From: Methylorubrum rhodinum
Lineage (GTDB): Bacteria; Pseudomonadota; Alphaproteobacteria; Rhizobiales; Beijerinckiaceae
Assembly (NCBI RefSeq): GCF_014199935.1
Contig: NZ_JACHOP010000027.1
Span: 1-64,000, forward strand
DNA length: 64,000 nt
Direction of reading: 5' to 3'
Shown here one piece after another: positions 16,216-25,070 of the stretch; position 1 is the stretch's first letter, and each line of letters starts with the position of its first letter. The translations under genes were made by a program, and so were the position numbers. Below the pieces are notes generated by a model. That model saw nothing but the letters and a program-made list of their open reading frames with translations. It did no database searches and was not told where the DNA came from.

Positions 16216-18027
16216 ATGGATCACCCCGCCTGCGACTGCGGCAGCGGCCTCTCCGCCGCCCGCTGCTGCGCCTACGTGCCCGAGGCCGAGGGCACGCGAC
16301 CGCCCGACGATCCGGCGCTGGCGGGCGAGGCGCAGGCCGCGGCGCAGGCGCTGCGGGGCGGCGACCGGGCGGGGGCCGAGCGGATGAGCCTCGCCGTGCT
16401 GGAGCGGACCCCGCACCAGCCCGAGGCGCTGGCGGTGCTGGCCGAGATCCGCCTCGGCCAGGGCGGAAACGCAGCGGCGGCGGCGCTCTTGGAGCGCTTG
16501 GCCGCGGTCGAGCCCGCCAACTTCTGGCCGGTCAACAAGCTCGCCCTGCTCGAACTCGGGCGCGGCAACGTCGAGGCGGCCGAGCGCCATGCCCGCCAGG
16601 GCGTGCGCCTCGCCCCGGCCAACCCCCAAGCCCACAACCTGATGGGCATGGCGATGACCGAGGCGCATCGCCCGGCGCTCGGCGAGTACCATTGCCGCCG
16701 CGCCCTCGAACTGGCCGGGCGGCGCATCCCCCTGGTGCTCGCCAACCTCGCCACCTGCCTGAAGAACCAGGGCAAGGTCGAGGAGGCCCGTGCCCTCTAC
16801 CGCGAGGCCGACGCGCTCGCCCCCGACAACCGCCAGACCCTTCTGGCCTGGGCGCAGTTGGAGGAGGCCGACCGCCGGCTCGACGAGGCCGACGCCCTGC
16901 TCGACCGCCTGGAGCGGCTCGGGCCCCCGAGCCCGGCGATGCTGCTCGTCCGGGCGGCGATCCTCGGGCGGCGCAAGCGCGCCGATGCGGCGGTGGCCTT
17001 GCTCGACCGCGCCGAGCGGACCCGGCCGCTGCGCCCGGCCGAGCGGCTGGAGCGGGGGCGCCAGCTCGACCGGCTCGGCCGCTACGACGAGGCCTGGGCC
17101 GATTTCGAGGCCGGCAAGCGGCAGATGCGCGAGGCCGCGGGCGGGGGCTACCGGCGCGAGGACGCCGCCGGGATGGCCGCCGAACTGAGGGCGTTCTTCA
17201 CCCGCGAGCGGCTCGACCTGCTGCCGCGGGCGGGCCTGCGCACCGACGTGCCGCAGCCGGTCTTCATCCTCGGCTTCCCGCGCTCGGGCACGACGCTCCT
17301 GGAGCAGACGCTCACCGCGAGCCCCCTGGTCGCGGCGGGCGACGAGCTGACCCTCGTCCACGAGATCGCCGCGGCGGCGCCCCGGCTGCTCGCCAGCCCC
17401 TGGGACTATCCCGGCGCGCTCACCGAGCTCTGGATGGGCGACCGGCGCGAGGCCCTCGACACCTTGCGCGACCACTATCTCCAGCGGGTGCGCCAGCTCG
17501 GCGTGCTGCGCGAGGGCGCGCGCCTCTTCACCGACAAGATGCCGCTCAACGAGACCCATCTCGGGCTGATCGGGCTGATGTTTCCGGGTGCCCCCCTGCT
17601 GCACCTGATCCGCCACCCGCTCGACATCATGGTCTCGGCGATGTCGAACGCCTTCACCCACGGCGCCCATTGCGGCTCGGCCCTGGAGACGGCCGCCGAG
17701 CACCTCGTGCTCTCGGCCGAGCTCGTGGCGCATTACCGAACGGCCATGGACCTGAACTACCGCACCGTTCGCTACGAGGACATGATCGACGACCAGAAGG
17801 CGACGGTGCGGGGCGTGTTCGACTTCGTCGGCCTGCCCTTCGACCCCGCGGTGCTCAACCACGAGGCCAATCCGCGCTACGCCCGCACGGCGAGCTACGC
17901 GCAGGTCACGGAAAAGCTCTACGACCGCTCGCGCTACCGCTACCGGCACTACCGCCGCCAGCTGGAGCCGGCTCTGCCGATCCTGGCGCCGCTGATCGAG
18001 CGGCTCGGCTACACGATCGACGCCTGA
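16216..18027 (+). CDS. SEC-C/TPR repeat sulfotransferase
   Basis: This 603-aa protein opens with a SEC-C zinc motif (CDCGSGLSAARCC), followed by tetratricopeptide repeats (about 30-330) and a C-terminal sulfotransferase domain (about 350-600). The domain has the PAPS 5'-phosphosulfate loop FILGFPRSGTTLLEQTL, the downstream HLIRHPLDIMVSAMSNAF (3'-phosphate region) and a RYRYRHYRRQL tail typical of this group. I chose ATG 16216 since SEC-C normally lies at the N-terminus; upstream in-frame codons add a poorly conserved stretch. It likely transfers sulfate to a protein or glycan; the substrate is unknown. Confidence 0.92.
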   Translation: MDHPACDCGSGLSAARCCAYVPEAEGTRPPDDPALAGEAQAAAQALRGGDRAGAERMSLAVLERTPHQPEALAVLAEIRLGQGGNAAAAALLERLAAVEPANFWPVNKLALLELGRGNVEAAERHARQGVRLAPANPQAHNLMGMAMTEAHRPALGEYHCRRALELAGRRIPLVLANLATCLKNQGKVEEARALYREADALAPDNRQTLLAWAQLEEADRRLDEADALLDRLERLGPPSPAMLLVRAAILGRRKRADAAVALLDRAERTRPLRPAERLERGRQLDRLGRYDEAWADFEAGKRQMREAAGGGYRREDAAGMAAELRAFFTRERLDLLPRAGLRTDVPQPVFILGFPRSGTTLLEQTLTASPLVAAGDELTLVHEIAAAAPRLLASPWDYPGALTELWMGDRREALDTLRDHYLQRVRQLGVLREGARLFTDKMPLNETHLGLIGLMFPGAPLLHLIRHPLDIMVSAMSNAFTHGAHCGSALETAAEHLVLSAELVAHYRTAMDLNYRTVRYEDMIDDQKATVRGVFDFVGLPFDPAVLNHEANPRYARTASYAQVTEKLYDRSRYRYRHYRRQLEPALPILAPLIERLGYTIDA

Positions 18028-18229
18028 TCGACATTTCCATCAGCGGTTGCCCATCAGCTCTTGGGCAAACGAGGGCGCCGGCCCGCGATCTCGAAGCGAT
18101 CCGCGTGTGGCTGCTCAGCCACATGGATCAACTCAAGACAGTGCTAATTCCTGAAATGGACGATTCGGGGCCGGCAGGCGGGCTCCACCGATAACAAAAG
18201 AATACGTCTAGGGCTTTGAAAGAACAGAC

Positions 18230-19594
18230 ATGGCTACAGCCCCACCGACCAATCGCTTCACTCGATTGTTCAGCGCCACCGACAATGGGAACAATCAGTT
18301 TTCCGTCTACACCGAGCCTTATGGGGCAGGCCCGTTCGTCATCGACGATCCTGGAAGCAGCAATGGCGGGACCGACAGTCGATCACAGCTGGGGGATATC
18401 GGCAACGATGTCTTCACTGCCAATGGCAGTCAGTATGTATATTTAGCAAAGAGCACAAATAATTTTACTGTTTTTGCCAGAACCGTCCCGGACGGCAATA
18501 TCGTCGCATTTTCCAATGCGACTTATACGGGATACACATACAACATTCCAACGAGCACAGCTGCCTTTACGGTGTGCTTCGCGAGCGGAACGCGGATACA
18601 CACGGATCTTGGCGATATCCCCATTGAGAATCTGACGATCGGCGATCGCGTGGCGACGACATCGGGTGTCGACAGACCGATCCGCTGGATCGGCCACCGC
18701 ACCGTCGCGTGCGACGGCCGCGCCGACCTCATGCCCGTGCGGATCGCCGCGCACGCCTTCGGCGAGGGCCGCCCGGCCCGCGACCTGCTCGTCTCGCCGG
18801 CTCATGCGGTCGCCGTCGACGTGCTCGGCGAGGTGCTGATCCCGGCCTGCCGGCTGATCAACGGCACCACGATCGTGCAAGTCGACGTGGAGAGCGTCAC
18901 CTACTGGCACGTCGAACTCGACAGCCACGACATCCTGCTGGCCGAAGGCCTTCCGGCCGAGAGCTACCTCGATTGCGGCAACCGCCGCTTCTTCGCCGAG
19001 GCCGACATCACCGATCTCGCCGCGACGCCGGACGCCCGGTCGGAGGGCGATCTCCCGTACTGCCGCCCGTTCCACGAGGACGGCGCGCTGGTCGATCTGG
19101 TGCGCGCCCGGCTCGGGGAGCGCGCCGAGACGCTCGGTTGGCGCAAGCGCGAAGACACCTTCGCCGGGCTGCATATTCTCGCCGACGGCGAGACCCTCCG
19201 CCCGGACGTGGCGGGTCTCACCGCCCGCTTCGTCCTGCCGGCCGGGGCCCGCGACGTGCGCCTCGTCTCGGAGACGAGCGTGCCGGCCCATGTCGTGCCG
19301 GGCTCGACCGACGCGCGCCGCCTCGGCCTGCCGCTCGCCGGGCTGACGATCGACGACGGCCTGACCGGCGCCCGCACGGTCGCCCTCGACGACCCGCGCC
19401 TGAACGAGGGTTTCTACGCGTTCGACGGCGGTCCGCGCTGGACCGACGGCGCGGCGCTGCTTCCGGCCTCGCTGTGGGACGGCTGCCGCGGCGCGACGTT
19501 CCTGCGCCTCACCCTCGCGGCGCCCGCGCTGCCGCGCTGGGTCGCGCCGCAGGCCGGCAACGAGATGCGGGACGAGGACCGGCGGAACGCCTGA
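18230..19594 (+). CDS. Hint (hedgehog/intein) domain protein
   Basis: This 454-aa protein has an N-terminal region of about 115 residues rich in Asn/Thr/Ser/Gly and aromatic residues (secreted beta-type, no family seen), then a Hint domain. The Hint domain begins CFASGTRI with the nucleophilic Cys and continues with GDIPIENLTIGDRVAT, RPIRWIG and LLVSPAHAV with the conserved His. It belongs to the Hint_2-type proteins common in Rhodobacterales and Methylobacteriaceae. The domain may cleave or ligate the N-terminal part autocatalytically. The first ~370 bases are visibly poorer in G/C than the Hint-coding part, suggesting a mosaic origin. Confidence 0.88.
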   Translation: MATAPPTNRFTRLFSATDNGNNQFSVYTEPYGAGPFVIDDPGSSNGGTDSRSQLGDIGNDVFTANGSQYVYLAKSTNNFTVFARTVPDGNIVAFSNATYTGYTYNIPTSTAAFTVCFASGTRIHTDLGDIPIENLTIGDRVATTSGVDRPIRWIGHRTVACDGRADLMPVRIAAHAFGEGRPARDLLVSPAHAVAVDVLGEVLIPACRLINGTTIVQVDVESVTYWHVELDSHDILLAEGLPAESYLDCGNRRFFAEADITDLAATPDARSEGDLPYCRPFHEDGALVDLVRARLGERAETLGWRKREDTFAGLHILADGETLRPDVAGLTARFVLPAGARDVRLVSETSVPAHVVPGSTDARRLGLPLAGLTIDDGLTGARTVALDDPRLNEGFYAFDGGPRWTDGAALLPASLWDGCRGATFLRLTLAAPALPRWVAPQAGNEMRDEDRRNA

Positions 19595-19620
19595 CGCGGC
19601 TCACGACGGGAGGAGAATTC

Positions 19621-19646
19621 CAGGCCCGGACTCAGGTCCGGGCCTG
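19621..19646. terminator. Bidirectional hairpin between convergent genes
   Basis: CAGGCCCGGAC and GTCCGGGCCTG form an 11-bp perfect stem with a 4-nt loop, 27 nt after the Hint gene stop and 19 nt before the 3' end of the lipoprotein gene. The position between convergent genes supports a shared terminator. Confidence 0.7.
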
Positions 19647-19664
19647 CCGCGTTTCGGGCGGTCC

Positions 19665-20318
19665 CTACCGCCCGGAATTCACCCAGCGCACCAGATCGCC
19701 GAGCACCTGGCTTAAAGCGGCGTCGAGGCCGGTGGCGGCGGTCTGGGCGTCGACCTTGGGCACGGGGACGCGGGCGGTGAAGACGCGGGCGTTGACGACG
19801 CGGCCGCTGCCCTCGGCGATCAGCTTGGCGGAAAGGTCCACCACCGCCTCGCCCGAGCCGGAATCGATGTCGAACTCGCGGATCTCGCTGACCAGCAGGT
19901 ATTCGGACGGGATCTTGTCGCCGGGGCGCGAGACCGAGCGCAGACGGCCGGTATTCTCCAGGCTCTGGATGATCCGGGTCTGGATCAGCCGCGGCAGCCG
20001 GTCGGCCCACTGGCCGCCGCCGAGGAAGGACAGCGAGCCGCCGCGCTCGCGCACGATGATGCGGTCGGCCTCCATCGGCTGCAGGCCGACGGGCTCCGAC
20101 ACCACCAGCGCGCGCGCGGCGCCGCCCGCCCGGGGCTGGCCGGGGAGGGCGGCGAGGTCGAAGGTGAGCGGCGTCGCGCCGCCGCCGCAGCCGCCGAGCG
20201 CCGCCAGCATCGCGAGGCCGAGAGCGGCCGCAGCCGCGCGGCCGGGGGAGGCGGGGAGGAGAACTCGCATCATGCGCTCGGGCACCGTCCGTCGCTGGGG
20301 CAGGGGGCGGGAAGCCAC
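19665..20318 (-). CDS. Transport-associated lipoprotein of the MCE system (PqiC-like)
   Basis: This protein of up to 217 aa has a lipoprotein signal ending LAALGGC at about residues 38-44. The mature part resembles the ABC-type transport auxiliary (PqiC/LptE-like) family: TFDLAALPG, then ALVVSEPVGLQPMEADRIIVRE and WADRLPRLIQTRIIQSLENTG. GTG 20318 is the longest start; ATG 20273 or 20270 gives a more usual 24-residue lipoprotein signal. It is the last gene of the permease-ATPase-MCE-lipoprotein cluster. It probably couples the MCE protein to the outer membrane. Confidence 0.88.
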   Translation of the reverse strand: MASRPLPQRRTVPERMMRVLLPASPGRAAAAALGLAMLAALGGCGGGATPLTFDLAALPGQPRAGGAARALVVSEPVGLQPMEADRIIVRERGGSLSFLGGGQWADRLPRLIQTRIIQSLENTGRLRSVSRPGDKIPSEYLLVSEIREFDIDSGSGEAVVDLSAKLIAEGSGRVVNARVFTARVPVPKVDAQTAATGLDAALSQVLGDLVRWVNSGR

Positions 20319-20391
20319 CCTACCACGCCCAGCTTACGGCAACGCTCGAACGCGGCAGTGCGTCCCGACACATCGGGCGCACCGGGGCAAC

Positions 20392-21474
20392 TCAACGGCC
20401 ACCGTTGTATTCCGGCAACGACGGCTTGCCGCCGAAGATCACCTGCGAGGGATCGCGCTCCAGGCTGCGCGCGGCGCGGCTGAGGGTGTTGAGGGTGCGC
20501 TGGCCGTCGGTCGCCAGCGCCTCGACCTCGCGGCGGCTCGACCCCGACAGGCGGTTGAAGCTCGTCGAGATGTTGGCGGTGCGCTTGTCGAGGTTTTCCG
20601 AGAGGTTCCGGAAGGCGATGCCGGCCTCGCGGACCGAGACCGCCGCCTTCTGGATCTCGGAGAAGGTGCCCGCGCCCTGCTGGCCGGAGGCCGAGCCGAG
20701 GAAGCCCTCGGCGCCCTTGAGCACGCCGTCGATCCGGTCGGCCGAGGCGCTGAGCTTGGCCGCGAGCTGGCGGGCGTCGTGCAGGCCCGCCTCGATGTCG
20801 GGGCCGGCCTTGGCGAGCGCGGTCGAGAAGGTGTCGGCGTTCTCGATCACCCGGTTGAGGCGCTGCCCGTCCACCGCCTTGACGAGGCCCGAGATCGAGG
20901 GACCGGCCTCGGCCAGCGTCTTCGAGAAGGATTCGACATTGGCCAGCGTGCGGGTGATCGCGCCCTCGTTGCCGGCCACCACCTTGTCGAGGCGCTGAAG
21001 CACGTCGTCGGCGCGCTGCGCGATCTGCTTGGCGGCGGCCATCATGTCCTGGATGTCGCTCGAATCGGCGAAGATCGTCGGCATCTGGTCGCCGGAGCCG
21101 GGCTTGAGCGGGGGCGCGTCGGCGCTGCCGCCGGACAGCGAGATCTGCGAGACGCCGGTCAGCATCGCGGAATCGAGCCGCGCGCGGGTGTCGGCGCGCA
21201 AGGGGGTCGAGGGATCGACCTGCACCACGGCGACCACACGGCGCGGGTCCTGCGGCAGCAGGCGCACGTCGAGCGCCTCGCCGACCTTGATGCCGTTGAA
21301 CGACACCGTCGAGCCCTTGGCCAGGCCTCCGACCGAGCCGGAGAAGACGATGCGCAGCGCCTGGCTCGCCTGCCCCCGCGATCCGCCCTGGAGCCAGAAC
21401 ACGAAGCCGAAGGCGGCCAGCACGACGCCGATGGTGAAGGCGCCGATCAGGACGTAGTTCGCGCGGGTCTCCAT
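20392..21474 (-). CDS. MCE-domain lipid-binding protein (MlaD-like)
   Basis: This 360-aa protein has one N-terminal TM (about 7-29) and a single MCE domain (about 38-115, with GSVGGLAKGSTVSFNGIKVG). A long helical region with repeated coiled-coil units (KTLAEAGPSISGLVKAV, STALAKAGPDIEAGL) then extends to the C-terminus. It probably forms a hexamer at the inner membrane that carries phospholipid across the periplasm. A gap of about 190 nt, in which I see no gene, separates it from the ATPase gene. Confidence 0.93.
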   Translation of the reverse strand: METRANYVLIGAFTIGVVLAAFGFVFWLQGGSRGQASQALRIVFSGSVGGLAKGSTVSFNGIKVGEALDVRLLPQDPRRVVAVVQVDPSTPLRADTRARLDSAMLTGVSQISLSGGSADAPPLKPGSGDQMPTIFADSSDIQDMMAAAKQIAQRADDVLQRLDKVVAGNEGAITRTLANVESFSKTLAEAGPSISGLVKAVDGQRLNRVIENADTFSTALAKAGPDIEAGLHDARQLAAKLSASADRIDGVLKGAEGFLGSASGQQGAGTFSEIQKAAVSVREAGIAFRNLSENLDKRTANISTSFNRLSGSSRREVEALATDGQRTLNTLSRAARSLERDPSQVIFGGKPSLPEYNGGR

Positions 21475-21665
21475 CGGACTAGCTCTCTCCCCGATCCGGA
21501 GGGGTCAGGCGGTGCGGCACCGCACTTCCACTGCGTTGTGCGTCTCCCGACCGATGGCCGGACGACGCACGTCCGGCGGACGACCGCCGCCCCCACGTCC
21601 TGTCCCCTTGCGCGGGGGCGATCAGCGATGCATCGGCATCGCCGATCGGAAGGAGCGCGCTGGTC

Positions 21666-22562
21666 CTAAGCATGCGCATAGGCCGGCTGCGGAGCCGGCG
21701 CGGCGGGCGCCAGCGCGCGGGCGCGCTTGCCGTGGAAGTAGGAGCGCAGCCACGGATGGTCGTGGTCCAGCATCTCCCGGATCGTGCCTTCCGCGATGAT
21801 CTTGCCGTCGCCCAAGGCCGCGATGCGATCGCAGGCGGTGTAGAGGCTGTCGAGGTCGTGGGTGACCATGAAGACGGTGAGCCCCAGCGTGCGCTTGAGG
21901 GTCGAGACGAGGTCGTCGAACTCGCCCGCGCCGATCGGGTCGAGGCCCGAGGTCGGCTCATCGAGGAACAGGATCTCGGGATCGAGCGCCAGCGAGCGGG
22001 CGAGCGCGGCGCGCTTGATCATGCCGCCCGACAGCTCCGAGGGGTACTTGTCGGCCGCGTCCGGCTTCAGGCCGACCATCTCGATCTTGAGCCTTGCGAA
22101 CTCGTCGAGCAGCCGCTCGGAGAGCTTCAGATGCTCGCGCATCGGCATCTGGATGTTCTGCTTGACGGTGAGCCCCGAGAACAGCGCGCCCTGCTGGAAC
22201 AGCACGCCCCAGCGCTGCTCGAGCTGACGGCGGCGGGCCAGCGTGATCGCGTCCACGTCCTCGCCGAAGATTTGAATCGTACCCGAGCGCTTCGGCACGA
22301 GGCCGAGAATGGTCCGGGTCAGCACCGACTTGCCCTGCCCCGACGGGCCGACGAACCCCAGAATCTCGCCGCGGCGGATGTCGAGGTCGAGCCCCTTCAT
22401 CACGGCGCGCTCGCCGAAGGTCACGACGAGGTCGCGGACGCGGATGACCGCGTCCACTTCGTTCGCGTCGATCTGGGGCCGGGCTGAGGAAATGTCTGCC
22501 AAGCTGTCCGTCCGCGCGGGTTCAAAAATTGATCGCGGCGAAGAAGACCGCGAAGAGGCCAT
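21666..22562 (-). CDS. ABC transporter ATPase (MlaF-like)
   Basis: This ATPase has Walker A GPSGQGKS, Q-loop FQQGALF, signature LSGGM, Walker B ILFLDEPTSGLD and an H-loop in VTHDLDS. It matches MlaF, including the AALARSLALDP spacing. The ATG at 22562 (298 aa) lies 41 nt inside the permease gene and has no ribosome site. TTG 22502 (278 aa), just after the permease stop, is a credible alternative and fits the family length better. It powers the MCE lipid transporter with the permease upstream. Confidence 0.93.
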   Translation of the reverse strand: MASSRSSSPRSIFEPARTDSLADISSARPQIDANEVDAVIRVRDLVVTFGERAVMKGLDLDIRRGEILGFVGPSGQGKSVLTRTILGLVPKRSGTIQIFGEDVDAITLARRRQLEQRWGVLFQQGALFSGLTVKQNIQMPMREHLKLSERLLDEFARLKIEMVGLKPDAADKYPSELSGGMIKRAALARSLALDPEILFLDEPTSGLDPIGAGEFDDLVSTLKRTLGLTVFMVTHDLDSLYTACDRIAALGDGKIIAEGTIREMLDHDHPWLRSYFHGKRARALAPAAPAPQPAYAHA

Positions 22563-23664
22563 CCAGCACGATCACCATGAAGATAGACTTGACGACTGAG
22601 GCGGTGACGTGGCGGCCGAGCGATTCCGCCGAGCCCTCGACCGCGAATCCCTCGATCGTCGCGATGATGCCGATGGTGAGCGCCATGAACGGCGCCTTGA
22701 TCAGCCCCACGGCGAAATGGTGGAACGACACCGCCTCCTGGAGCCGCGACAGGAAGCCGTCGACGGTCAGCCCGCCGTAGAGCGAGGCCGTGAGCCCGCC
22801 GCCCGCGAGTGCTGCGAGGGAGCCGAGGAAGGACAGGATCGGCAGGCCGATCACCAGCGCGAGGATGCGCGGCAGGATCAGGATCTCGATCGGGTCGAGG
22901 CCCATGACGCGCAGGGCATCGACCTCCTCGCGCATCCGCATCGAGCCGATCTCGGCCGTGAACGCCGAGCCGGAGCGGCCCGCCACCATGATCGAGGTGA
23001 GCAGCACGCCGAGTTCGCGCAGGATCAAGAGGCCGATCAGGTTCACGACGAAGCTCTGCGCGCCGAAGCGCTGGAGCTGGAAGATGCCCTGCTGCGCGAC
23101 GATGCCGCCGACGAGGAACGAGATCAGCACGATGATCGGCACGCCGCGGAAGGCGACCTGTTCGAGTTGGTTGACCAGCGCCGCCGTGCGGAACGTTTTT
23201 GGCCTGCGCGCGACCCTCCCGGCGGCCGCGACGACTTCGCCGAGGAAGGCGATGCCGGCCAGCACCTCGGCCCCGCCGCGGGCGACGCGGCGGCCGAGCC
23301 CGTCGAGCGCGCGGACGCCCAAGTTGCGGGTGTCGGGCGCCTTCGGCTCGGCCTCGCGCAGGCCCATCTCGCCGAGCAGGATGCGGTGCTCGGGCCGCGC
23401 CCCTGCATAGGCGAGACGCGAGCCCGACCCCTCGATCTCGGCGCGGGTCCGCTCCAGCACCCAGGCGCCCAGCGTGTCGAGGCGCAGGACGCTGCTGAGG
23501 TCGATCACCAGAGGCTGGTCGCGGCCATGCGCCGCGATGCCGGCCGCCGCCCGCTCCACCGCCGGCCCCTGGTCGGCGGTCCAGCGCCCGCGCAGGGTCA
23601 CGCGGGAACCGTCGAGGTCGGCGCCCGCGGCGTCGAGCGTACCGGAGCCGTTCTCGATCCGCAC
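22522..23664 (-). CDS. MlaE-type permease with N-terminal STAS domain
   Basis: This 380-aa protein has an N-terminal STAS-like domain (about 1-100, with PLVIDLSSVLRLDTLGAWVL) fused to an MlaE permease (about 130-380). Diagnostic permease motifs are IVLISFLVGGIVAQQGIFQL, GVLLTSIMVAGRSGSAFTAEIG and MRMREEVDALRVMGLDP. In E. coli the STAS protein MlaB is separate; here it is fused, as in many alphaproteobacteria. It leads the Mla operon and has a divergent RND efflux operon upstream. Confidence 0.94.
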   Translation of the reverse strand: MRIENGSGTLDAAGADLDGSRVTLRGRWTADQGPAVERAAAGIAAHGRDQPLVIDLSSVLRLDTLGAWVLERTRAEIEGSGSRLAYAGARPEHRILLGEMGLREAEPKAPDTRNLGVRALDGLGRRVARGGAEVLAGIAFLGEVVAAAGRVARRPKTFRTAALVNQLEQVAFRGVPIIVLISFLVGGIVAQQGIFQLQRFGAQSFVVNLIGLLILRELGVLLTSIMVAGRSGSAFTAEIGSMRMREEVDALRVMGLDPIEILILPRILALVIGLPILSFLGSLAALAGGGLTASLYGGLTVDGFLSRLQEAVSFHHFAVGLIKAPFMALTIGIIATIEGFAVEGSAESLGRHVTASVVKSIFMVIVLDGLFAVFFAAINF

Positions 23665-23857
23665 GGATCACTCCCGCTGGCGTCCCTGCGGGACGGGTCG
23701 GACTACGTATGCGGCGTCTATACCGCATCGCCGCATCGGGGGCCAAACGGGGTGGGCTTCGTTGACTTTTGATAAACCCTAGTGCCTTTGCACGCCCGCC
23801 ATCCGGGGGCCCAGCGCTTCCGACAAGTCCGGCGAAGGCGCCGGGTGCGAGGTTGCG

Positions 23858-25033
23858 ATGTCGGTTCCTGGCCGTGCCCCTGCCGTGCGCTCGGCGCGCG
23901 GGACGCTCCTCCTCGCCCTGCTTCTCTCAGGCCCGGTACTCGCCGCCGAGACGAAGGGCGCGCCGCCTGCGGTCGGCACGCTGTCGGTCTCGGCGCAGGC
24001 GGTGACCGAGTCTGAGAAATACATCGGCCGCATCCAGGCGGTGTCGCGCTATTCGGCGGTCGCCCGCGTCACCGCGTTCCTCGACAGCGTCGTGTTCACG
24101 GAAGGCCAGGACGTCCGCAAGGGCGACGTGCTCTACCGGCTGGAGACGGCGCCGTTCGAGGCCGACCTCGCGGCCAAGAAGGGGGCGCTCGCCAACATCC
24201 AGGCCCAGCTCAAGCTCGCCGACCTCAACCTCGGCCGCTCGACTTCGCTGATGCGCAGCCCCGCCGGCCTGCAGCAGAAGGTCGATGAGGATCAATCCCA
24301 GGAAGGCTCGCTGCAGGGGCAGCTCCAGGGCGCGCAGGCCGACCTGAAGACCGCGCAGATCAACCTGAGCTACACGACGATCACCTCGCCGATCGACGGC
24401 AAGGTCGGCCGCACCGCGATCACCGCGGGCAACCTCGTCTCGCCGGACACCGGCGTGCTGACGACGGTGGTGAGCCAGGACCCAATGTACCTGCTGTTCA
24501 CGATCCCGACCCGCACGGTGATCGACCTGCGCCACCGCCTCGCCTCGGTCGGCGGCCTCGATTCCCTGAAGCTGCGGATCGTCCTGCCCGACGGGCGGAC
24601 CTACGGGGAGACCGGCCGCGTCGACTTCACCGACAACACCATCTCCTCCTCCACCGACAGTTTTGCGATCCGCGGGGTCTTCGCCAATCCCTCCCGTGGG
24701 GAGAACAAGGCCGGGCACGCGGTGCGCGAACTCATCGACGGCGAGTTCGTCACGGTGATCGTCGAGAACCCCGAGCCGGTGCGCCTCGTGACGATCCCGC
24801 GCGCGGCGGTGCTGACCGACCAGCGCGGCGACTACGTCTACGTCGTGGCCGCCGACGGCAAGGCGGAGCGCCGCAACGTCGGCCTCGGCCAGCCGGTCGG
24901 CAGCCGCACCACGGTGACCTCGGGCCTCAAGGACGGCGAGACCATCGTGACCGACAACCTCCAGCGCGTCCGCGCCGGGGAACCGGTGGCCGCCTCCCCT
25001 GCGCCGGGCGCCCCGCAGGACGCGAACCGGTGA
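23858..25033 (+). CDS. RND efflux periplasmic adaptor (AcrA/MexA-like)
   Basis: This 391-aa protein has a signal peptide (about 1-30), a split lipoyl domain (FTEGQDVRKGDVLYRLETAPFEA), an alpha-hairpin (QAQLKLADLNLGR), and the returning half (INLSYTTITSPIDGKVGRT). Beta-barrel and membrane-proximal domains follow (TIPRAAVLTDQRGDYVYVV). It bridges the inner-membrane pump encoded 38 nt downstream to an outer-membrane channel. No channel gene is nearby, so it probably uses one encoded elsewhere. Confidence 0.94.
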   Translation: MSVPGRAPAVRSARGTLLLALLLSGPVLAAETKGAPPAVGTLSVSAQAVTESEKYIGRIQAVSRYSAVARVTAFLDSVVFTEGQDVRKGDVLYRLETAPFEADLAAKKGALANIQAQLKLADLNLGRSTSLMRSPAGLQQKVDEDQSQEGSLQGQLQGAQADLKTAQINLSYTTITSPIDGKVGRTAITAGNLVSPDTGVLTTVVSQDPMYLLFTIPTRTVIDLRHRLASVGGLDSLKLRIVLPDGRTYGETGRVDFTDNTISSSTDSFAIRGVFANPSRGENKAGHAVRELIDGEFVTVIVENPEPVRLVTIPRAAVLTDQRGDYVYVVAADGKAERRNVGLGQPVGSRTTVTSGLKDGETIVTDNLQRVRAGEPVAASPAPGAPQDANR

Positions 25034-25070
25034 GCCGCGCGGCTCGACGGGACACGGTTCGGAGCACGCG

